Below, piece by piece: positions 55,031 to 64,000 of a stretch of DNA of 64,000 bases (position 1 is the stretch's first letter; every line of letters starts with the position of its first letter). A program made the translations under genes and the position numbers. The notes under the pieces are model-generated. The model made no database searches. It saw nothing but the letters and a program-made list of their open reading frames with translations, and was not told the DNA's origin. This DNA comes from Nemertoderma westbladi (taxonomy: Eukaryota > Xenacoelomorpha > Nemertodermatida > Nemertodermatidae), in assembly GCA_032718475.1 (NCBI GenBank), contig JAUCBJ010005712.1, positions 62,001 through 126,000 of the forward strand. The letters run 5' to 3'.

Positions 55031-58000
55031 TCACAGATAGAATAGAATAGAATACACAGATATAATAGAATACACAGATAGAATAGAATACACAGATAGA
55101 ATAGAATACACAGATAGAATAGAATACACAGATAGAATAGAATACACAGATAGAATAGAATACAGAGATAGAATATAATACACAGATAGAATAGAATACA
55201 CAGATAGAATAGAATACACAGATAGAATAGAATACACAGATAGAATAGAATACACAGATAGAATAGAATACACAGATAGAATAGAATACACAGATAGAAT
55301 AGAATACACAGATAGAATAGAATACACAGATAGAATAGAATACACAGATAGAATAGAATACACAGATAGAATAGAATTCACAGATAGAATAGAATACACA
55401 GATAGAATAGAATACACAGATAGAATAGAATAGAATACACAGATATAATAGAATACACAGATAGAATAGAATACACAGATAGAATAGAATACACAGATAG
55501 AATAGAATACACAGATAGAATAGAATACACAGATAGAATAGAATTCACAGATAGAATAGAATACACAGATAGAATAGAATAGAATACACAGATATAATAG
55601 AATACACAGATATAATAGAATACACAGATAGAATAGAATACACAGATAGAATAGAATACACAGATAGAATAGAATACACAAATAGAATAGAATACACAGA
55701 TAGAATAGAATACACAGATAGAATAGAATACAAAGATAGAATAGAATACACAGATAAAATAGAATACACAGATAGAATAGAATACACAGATACAATAGAA
55801 TACACATATAGAATAGAATACACAGATAGAATAGAATACAAAGATGGAATATAATACAAAGATGGAATAGAATACACAGATAGAATAGAATACACAGATA
55901 GAATAGAATACACAGATACAATAGAATACACATATAGAATAGAATACACATATAGAATAGAATACACAGATAGAATAGAATACAAAGATGGAATAGAATA
56001 CACAGATAGAATAGAATACACAGATAGAATAGAATACACAGATAGAATAGAATACACAGATAGAATAGAATACACAGATAGAATAGAATACACAGATAGA
56101 ATAGAATTCACAGATAGAATAGAATACACAGATAGAATAGAATACAAAGATGGAATAGAATACACAGATAGAATAGAATACACAGATAGAATAGAATACA
56201 CAGATAGAATAGAATACAGAGATAGAATATAATACACAGATAGAATAGAATACACAGATAGAATAGAATACACAGATAGAATAGAATACACAGATAGAAT
56301 AGAATACACAGATAGAATAGAATACACAGACAGAATAGAATACACAGATAGAATAGAATAGAATACACAGATAGAATAGAATACACAGATATAATAGAAT
56401 ACACAGATAGAATAGAATACACAGATAGAATATAATACACAGATGGAATAGAGTACACAGATAGAATAGAATACACAGATAGAATAGAATACACAGATAG
56501 AATAGAATACACAGATATAATAGAATACACAGATAGAATAGAATACACAGACAGAATAGAATACACAGATAGAATAGAATAGAATACACAGATAGAATAG
56601 AATACACAGATAGAATAGAATACACAGATAGAATAGAATAGAATACACAGATAGAATAGAATACACAGATATAATAGAATACACAGATAGAATAGAATAC
56701 ACAGATATAATAAAATACACAGATAGAATAGAATACACAGACAGAATAGAATACACAGATATAATAGAATAGAATACACAGACAGAATAGAATACACAGA
56801 TAGAATAGAATAGAATACACAGATAGAATAGAATACACAGATAGAATAGAATACACAGATAGAATAGAATACACAGATAGAATAGAATACACAGATAGAA
56901 TAGAATACACAGATAGAATAGATTACAGAGATATAATAGAATACACAGATAGAATAGAATACACAGACAGAATAGAATACACAGATAGAATAGAATAGAA
57001 TACACAGACAGAATAGAATACACAGATAGAATAGAATAGAATACACAGATAGAATAGAATACACAGATAGAATAGAATACACAGATAGAATAGAATACAC
57101 AGATAGAATAGAATACACAGATAGAATAGAATACACAGATAGAATAGATTACAGAGATAGAATAGATTACAGAGATAGAATATAATACACAGATAGAATA
57201 TAATACACAGATAGAATAGAATACACAGATAGAATAGAATACACAGATAGAATAGAATACACAGATAGAATAGAATATAATACACAGATAGAATAGAATA
57301 GAATAGAATACACAGATAGAATAGAATACACAGATATAATAGAATACACAGATAGAATAGAATACACAGATATAATAGAATACACAGATAGAATAGAATA
57401 CACAGACAGAATAGAATACACAGATAGAATAGAATAGAATACACAGATAGAATAGAATACACAGATAGAATAGAATACACAGATAGAATAGAATACACAG
57501 ATAGAATAGAATACACAGATAGAATAGAATACACAGATAGAATAGAATACACAGATAGAATAGAATACACAGATAGAATAGAATACACAGATAGAATAGA
57601 ATACACAGATAGAATAGAATACACAGATAGAATAGAATACACAGATAGAATAGAATACACAGATAGAATAGAATACACAGATAGAATAGAATACACAGAT
57701 AGAATAGAATACAGAGATAGAATATAATACACAGATAGAATAGAATACACAGATAGAATAGAATACACAGATAGAATAGAATACACAGATAGAATAGAAT
57801 ACACAGATAGAATAGAATACACAGATAGAATAGAATACACAGATAGAATAGAATACACAGATAGAATAGAATACACAGATAGAATAGAATACACAGATAG
57901 AATAGAATACAGAGATAGAATATAATACACAGATAGAATAGAATACAGAGATAGAATAGAATACACAGATAGAATAGAATACAGAGATAGAATAGAATAC

Positions 58001-61000
58001 ACAGATAGAATAGAATACAGAGATAGAATATAATACACAGATAGAATAGAATACAGAGATAGAATAGAATACACAGATAGAATAGAATACACAGATAGAA
58101 TAGAATACACAGATAGAATAGAATACACAGATAGAATAGAATACACAGATAGAATAGAATACAGAGATAGAATATAATACACAGATAGAATAGAATACAC
58201 AGATAGAATAGAATACACAGATAGAATAGAATACACAGATAGAATAGAATACAGAGATAGAATATAATACACAGATAGAATAGAATACACAGATAGAATA
58301 GAATACACAGATAGAATAGAATACACAGATAGAATAGAATACACAGATAGAATAGAATACAGAGATAGAATATAATACACAGATAGAATAGAATACACAG
58401 ATAGAATAGAATACACAGATAGAATAGAATACACAGATAGAATAGAATACACAGATAGAATAGAATACACAGATAGAATAGAATACACAGATAGAATAGA
58501 ATACACAGATAGAATAGAATACACAGATAGAATAGAATACAGAGATAGAATATAATACACAGATAGAATAGAATACACAGATAGAATAGAATACACAGAT
58601 AGAATAGAATACACAGATAGATTAGAATACACAGATAGAATAGAATACAGAGATAGAATATAATACACAGATAGAATAGAATACACAGATAGAATAGAAT
58701 ACACAGATAGAATAGAATACACAGATAGAATAGAATACACAGATAGAATAGAATACACAGATAGAATAGAATACACAGATAGAATAGATTACAGAGATAG
58801 AATAGATTACAGAGATAGAATATAATACACAGATAGAATATAATACACAGATAGAATAGAATACACAGATAGAATAGAATACACAGATAGAATAGAATAC
58901 ACAGATAGAATAGAATACACAGATAGAATAGAATACACAGATAGAATAGAATACACAGATAGAATAGAATACACAGATAGAATAGAATACACAGATAGAA
59001 TAGAATACACATATAGAATAGAATACACATATAGAATAGAATACACATATAGAATAGAATACACATATAGAATAGAATACACATATAGAATAGAATACAC
59101 AGATAGAATAGAATACACAGATAGAATAGAATACACATATAGAATAGAATACACAGATAGAATAGAATACACAGATAGAATAGAATACACAGATAGAATA
59201 GAATACACAGATAGAATAGAATACACAGATAGAATAGAATACACAGATAGAATAGAATACACAGATAGAATAGAATACACAGATAGAATAGAATACACAG
59301 ATAGAATAGAATACACAGATAGAATAGAATACACAGACAGAATAGAATAGAATACACAGATAGAATAGAATACACAGATAGAATAGAATACACAGATAGA
59401 ATAGAATACACAGATAGAATAGAATACACAGATAGAATAGAATACACAGATAGAATAGAATACACAGATAGAATAGAATACACAGATAGAATAGAATACA
59501 CAGATAGAATAGAATACACAGATAGAATAGAATACACAGATAGAATAGAATACACAGATAGAATAGAATACACAGATAGAATAGAATACACAGATAGAAT
59601 AGAATACACAGATAGAATAGAATACACAGATAGAATAGAATACACAGATAGAATAGAATACACAGATAGAATAGAATACACAGATAGAATAGAATACACA
59701 GATAGAATAGAATACACAGATAGAATAGAATACACAGATAGAATAGAATACACAGATAGAATAGAATACACAGATAGAATAGAATACACAGATAGAATAG
59801 AATACACAGATAGAATAGAATACACAGATAGAATAGAATACACAGATAGAATAGAATACACAGATAGAATAGAATACACAGATAGAATAGAATACACAGA
59901 TAGAATAGAATACACAGATAGAATAGAATACAGAGATAGAATAGAATACACAGATAGAATAGAATACACAGATAGAATAGAATACACAGATAGAATAGAA
60001 TACACAGATAGAATAGAATACAGAGATAGAATAGAATACAGAGATAGAATATAATACACAGATAGAATAGAATACACAGATAGAATAGAATACACAGATA
60101 GAATAGAATACACAGATAGAATAGAATACAGAGATAGAATAGAATACAGAGATAGAATAGAATACACAGATAGAATAGAATACACAGATAGAATAGAATA
60201 CACAGATAGAATAGAATACACAGATAGAATAGAATACACAGATAGAATAGAATACACAGATAGAATAGAAAACAGAGATAGAATATAATACACAGATAGA
60301 ATAGAATACACAGATAGAATAGAATACACAGATAGAATAGAATACACGGATAGAATAGAATACACAGATATAATAGAATACACAGATAGAATAGAATACA
60401 CAGATAGAATAGAATACACAGATAGAATAGAATACACATATAGAATAGAATACACAGATAGAATAGAATACACAGATAGAATAGAATACACAGATAGAAT
60501 AGAATACACAGATAGAATAGAATACACAGACAGAATAGAATAGAATACACATATAGAATAGAATACACAGATAGAATAGAATACACAGATAGAATAGAAT
60601 AGAATACACAGATAGAATAGAATAGAATACACAGATAGAATAGAATAGAATACACAGATAGAATAGAATACACATATAGAATAGAATACACAGATAGAAT
60701 AGAATACACAGATAGAATAGAATACACAGATAGAATAGAATACACAGATAGAATAGAATTCACAGATAGAATAGAATTCACAGATAGAATAGAATACACA
60801 GATAGAATAGAATACACAGATAGAATAGAATACACAGATAGAATAGAATACACAGATAGAATAGAATACACAGATAGAATAGAATTCACAGATAGAATAG
60901 AATAGAATACACAGATATAATAGAATACACAGATAGAATAGAATACACAGATAGAATAGAATACACAGATAGAATAGAATACACAGATAGAATAGAATAC

Positions 61001-61050
61001 ACAGATAGAATAGAATACAGAGATAGAATATAATACACAGATAGAATAGA
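55031..61050. repeat. higher-order copy D, left-truncated
   Basis: It matches copy C at an offset of 5,431 up to about 56.9 kb, then at 5,855 (GATTAGAATA at 58620 versus 52765; ACGGATAG at 60346 versus 54491). The extra 424 bp lies at about 56.9-57.4 kb. That stretch contains TAGATTACAGAG units otherwise typical of the 58.79-kb landmark. Confidence 0.8.
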
Positions 61051-62929
61051 ATACACAGATAGAATAGAATACACAGATAGAATAGAATACACAGATAGAA
61101 TAGAATACACAGATAGAATAGAATACACAGATAGAATAGAATACACAGATAGAATAGAATACACAGATAGAATAGAATACACAGATAGAATAGAATACAC
61201 AGATAGAATAGAATACACAGATAGAATAGAATACACAGATAGAATAGAATACAGAGATAGAATAGAATACACAGATAGAATAGAATACACAGATAGAATA
61301 GAATACACAGATAGAATAGAATACACAGATAGAATAGAATACACAGATAGAATAGAATACACAGATAGAATAGAATACACAGATATAATAGAATACACAG
61401 ATAGAATAGAATACACAGATAGAATAGAATACACAGATAGAATAGAATACATAGATAGAATAGAATACAGAGATAGAATAGAATACACAGATAGAATAGA
61501 ATACACAGATAGAATAGAATACACAGATAGAATAGAATACACAGATAGAATAGAATAGAATACACAGATATAATAGAATACACAGATAGAATAGAATACA
61601 CAGATAGAATAGAATACACAGATAGAATAGAATACACAGATAGAATAGAATACACAGATAGAATAGAATACACAGATAGAATAGAATACACAGATAGAAT
61701 AGAATACACAGATATAATAGAATACACAGATAGAATCGAATACACAGATAGAATAGAATACACAGATAGAATAGAATACACAGATAGAATAAAATACACA
61801 GATAGAATAGAATACACATATAGAATAGAATACACAGATAGAATAGAATACACAGATAGAATAGAATACACAGATAGAATAGAATAGAATACACAGATAG
61901 AATAGAATACACAGATAGAATAGAATACACAGATAGAATAGAATACACAGATAGAATAGAATAGAATACACAGATATAATAGAATACACAGATAGAATAG
62001 AATACACAGATAGAATAGAATACACAGATAGAATAAAATACACAGATAGAATAGAATACACATATAGAATAGAATACACAGATAGAATAGAATACACAGA
62101 TAGAATAGAATAGAATACACAGATAGAATAGAATACACAGATAGAATAAAATACACAGATAGAATAGAATACACATATAGAATAGAATACACAGATAGAA
62201 TAGAATACACAGATAGAATAGAATACACAGATAGAATAGAATACACAGATAGAATAGAATACACAGATAGAATAGAATACACAGATAGAATAGAATAGAA
62301 TACACAGATATAATAGAATACACAGATAGAATAGAATACACAGATAGAATAGAATACACAGATAGAATAAAATACACAGATAGAATAGAATACACATATA
62401 GAATAGAATACACAGATATAATAGAATACACAGATAGAATAGAATACACAGATAGAATAGAATAGAATACACAGACAGAATAGAATAGAATACACATATA
62501 GAATAGAATACACAGATAGAATAGAATACACAGATAGAATAGAATACACAGACAGAATAGAATAGAATACACATATAGAATAGAATACACAGATAGAATA
62601 GAATACACAGATAGAATAGAATACACAGATAGAATAGAATACACAGATAGAATAGAATAGAATACACAGATAGAATAGAATACACAGATAGAATAGAATA
62701 CACAGATAGAATAGAATACACAGATAGAATAGAATACAGAGATAGAATATAATACACAGATAGAATAGAATACACAGATAGAATAGAATAGAATACACAG
62801 ATAGAATAGAATAGAATACACAGATAGAATAGAATAGAATACACAGATAGAATAGAATAGAATACACAGATAGAATAGAATACACAGATAGAATAGAATA
62901 CACAGATAGAATAGAATAGAATACACAGA

Positions 62930-63670
62930 TAGAATAGAATACACAGATATAATAGAATACACAGATAGAATAGAATACACAGATAGAATAGAATACACAT
63001 ATAGAATAGAATACACATATAGAATAGAATACACAGATAGAATAGAATACACATATAGAATAGAATACACAGATAGAATAGAATACACAGATAGAATAGA
63101 ATACACATATAGAATAGAATACACAGATAGAATAGAATACACATATAGAATAGAATACACAGATAGAATAGAATACACAGATAGAATAGAATACAGAGAT
63201 AGAATAGAATACACATATAGAATAGAATACACAGATAGAATAGAATACAGAGATAGAATAGAATACACATATAGAATAGAATACACAGATAGAATAGAAT
63301 ACACATATAGAATAGAATACACAGATAGAATAGAATACACATATAGAATAGAATACACAGATAGAATAGAATACACAGATAGAATAGAATACACATATAG
63401 AATAGAATACACAGATAGAATAGAATACACATATAGAATAGAATACACAGATAGAATAGAATACACAGATAGAATAGAATACAGAGATAGAATAGAATAC
63501 ACATATAGAATAGAATACACAGATAGAATAGAATACACATATAGAATAGAATACACAGATAGAATAGAATACACAGATAGAATAGAATACAGAGATAGAA
63601 TAGAATACACAGATAGAATAGAATACACAGATAGAATAGAATACACAGATAGAATAGAATACACAGATAG
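62930..63670. repeat. satellite right edge with a 288-bp, 16-unit higher-order repeat
   Basis: CACATATAG variants lie at 63014, 63050, 63104, 63140 and 63212 and again at 63302, 63338, 63392, 63428 and 63500. All are shifted by 288 bp (16 units), as is CAGAGATAG (63194 and 63482). All spacings are multiples of 18, so no 23-mer occurs in this last 0.7 kb. Confidence 0.9.
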
Positions 63671-63935
63671 ACGGTTTCGGCATAAAGGAAACCATAAATT
63701 TAATCTTAATGTTTAATCCCAAATCAATCCAAGTAAAGATAGATGGTTTTGAGATTTACTATTATTGACAGAAGTTGAGATAGACGGTTTTGGCAAAAAT
63801 ATAACTTCTTAGGACTTCATAATTACGTCTTTAGACTTGGCTAGAAAGATGCGCCTCGTTTTCCTTATTCCAAATATATGCAGAGGTCATTTTTTGAAAA
63901 AAATTGACTTAGACGGCTTTGGCATGTAAAGGCCG
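63667..63935 (+). repeat. four dispersed copies of an AGACGGTTTTGGCA motif
   Basis: Copies are TAGACGGTTTCGGCATAAAG (about 63668), TAGATGGTTTTGAG (63740), TAGACGGTTTTGGCA (63781) and TAGACGGCTTTGGCATGTAA (63910). The first is continuous with the last satellite unit (GATAG|ACGG). Sequence between copies is not repeated. No gene is seen from 63,671 to 64,000. Confidence 0.7.
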
Positions 63936-64000
63936 TGTCATTTGTAAAGATACTAACTAGGGCTATTTAAGTTAAGTATGACATTTTTAGTTTTACAATA

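Larger units (their letters stand above)
14864..63670. repeat. 48.8-kb satellite array, 18-bp unit ATAGAATAGAATACACAG
   Basis: The array begins at GAATAGAATACACAG after TATATTTC and ends at ACACAGATAG before ACGGTTTCGG, with no foreign insertion. The unit is about 72% purine on the plus strand and 28% GC. It reads as two AATAG-type pentamers plus a CACAG-containing part. Length variants are 13, 18, 23 and 28 bp. Common point variants are GATATAAT, CATATAG, CAGAGATAG, GAATTCACAG, GACAGAAT, GATGGAAT, GATACAAT and AATATAAT. Rough unit count is 2,600 to 2,700. The minus unit lacks stop codons in all three frames, giving apparent polypeptides of repeating YSILSV, LCILFY or ICVFYS up to 2,725 codons. 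These start at GTG or CTG codons in the repeat and are not genes. Confidence 0.99.

Noticed and set aside
14864-63670. Telomere or proven centromere
   Set aside because: The unit is not a telomeric repeat, both flanks are chromosomal, and the sequence alone gives no evidence of centromere function.
14833-63722. Dozens of very long minus-strand open reading frames (up to 2,725 codons) of YSILSV, LCILFY and ICVFYS repeats
   Set aside because: They are the translation of an 18-bp satellite whose minus strand has no stops in any frame. Overlapping frames are all open, starts are mainly GTG or CTG inside the repeat, and there is no independent gene evidence.

Overview
This is nuclear DNA from an animal, most likely an invertebrate. 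Two short minus-strand stretches at the left edge read as consecutive exons of an MCTP-type gene (multiple C2 and transmembrane domain protein). They have correct AG/GT splice borders, matching phase 0 and the family's order of first membrane helix, acidic linker and post-linker helix. Almost everything else is repetitive. There is no bacterial-style gene organisation, no CRISPR array and no complete intact gene.

Bases 1-14,860 hold the MCTP exons (complement 1-100 and 3546-3665), their 3.4 kb intron, and a mosaic of unrelated tandem repeats with unit lengths of 20, 28, ~30, 42, 67, 23, 42 and 68 bp. Between these lie decayed fragments of non-LTR retrotransposon reverse transcriptases (5.3, 7.2-7.8, 10.0-10.2, 10.6-11.6 and perhaps 13.8 kb), a tRNA-derived SINE-like head (1.4 kb) and a promoter-like CCAAT/TATA block (1.5-1.8 kb).

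Bases 14,864-63,670 (48.8 kb, 76% of the window) form one uninterrupted satellite of an 18-bp unit, ATAGAATAGAATACACAG. Length variants differ by whole AATAG pentamers (13, 18, 23, 28 bp). Point variants mark nested higher-order repeats: a 10,535-bp duplication (about 25.4-35.9 kb and 35.9 kb onward), a 2,833-bp tandem duplication inside each of those copies, a 1,456-bp duplication near 18-21 kb, shortened third and fourth copies at about 47-55 and 55-61 kb, a homogenised canonical core at 21.6-23.8 kb, and a 288-bp repeat at the right edge. The minus strand of the unit has no stop codon in any frame, which yields very long apparent reading frames. I treat these as a sequence-composition effect, not as genes.

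Bases 63,671-64,000 are AT-rich flank with four copies of a short motif (AGACGGTTTTGGCA-like), the first fused to the end of the satellite. No cooperating gene set is visible. The points of interest are the satellite's structure, its per-unit GATA-type motif, and the possibility that it lies in or upstream of the MCTP gene.
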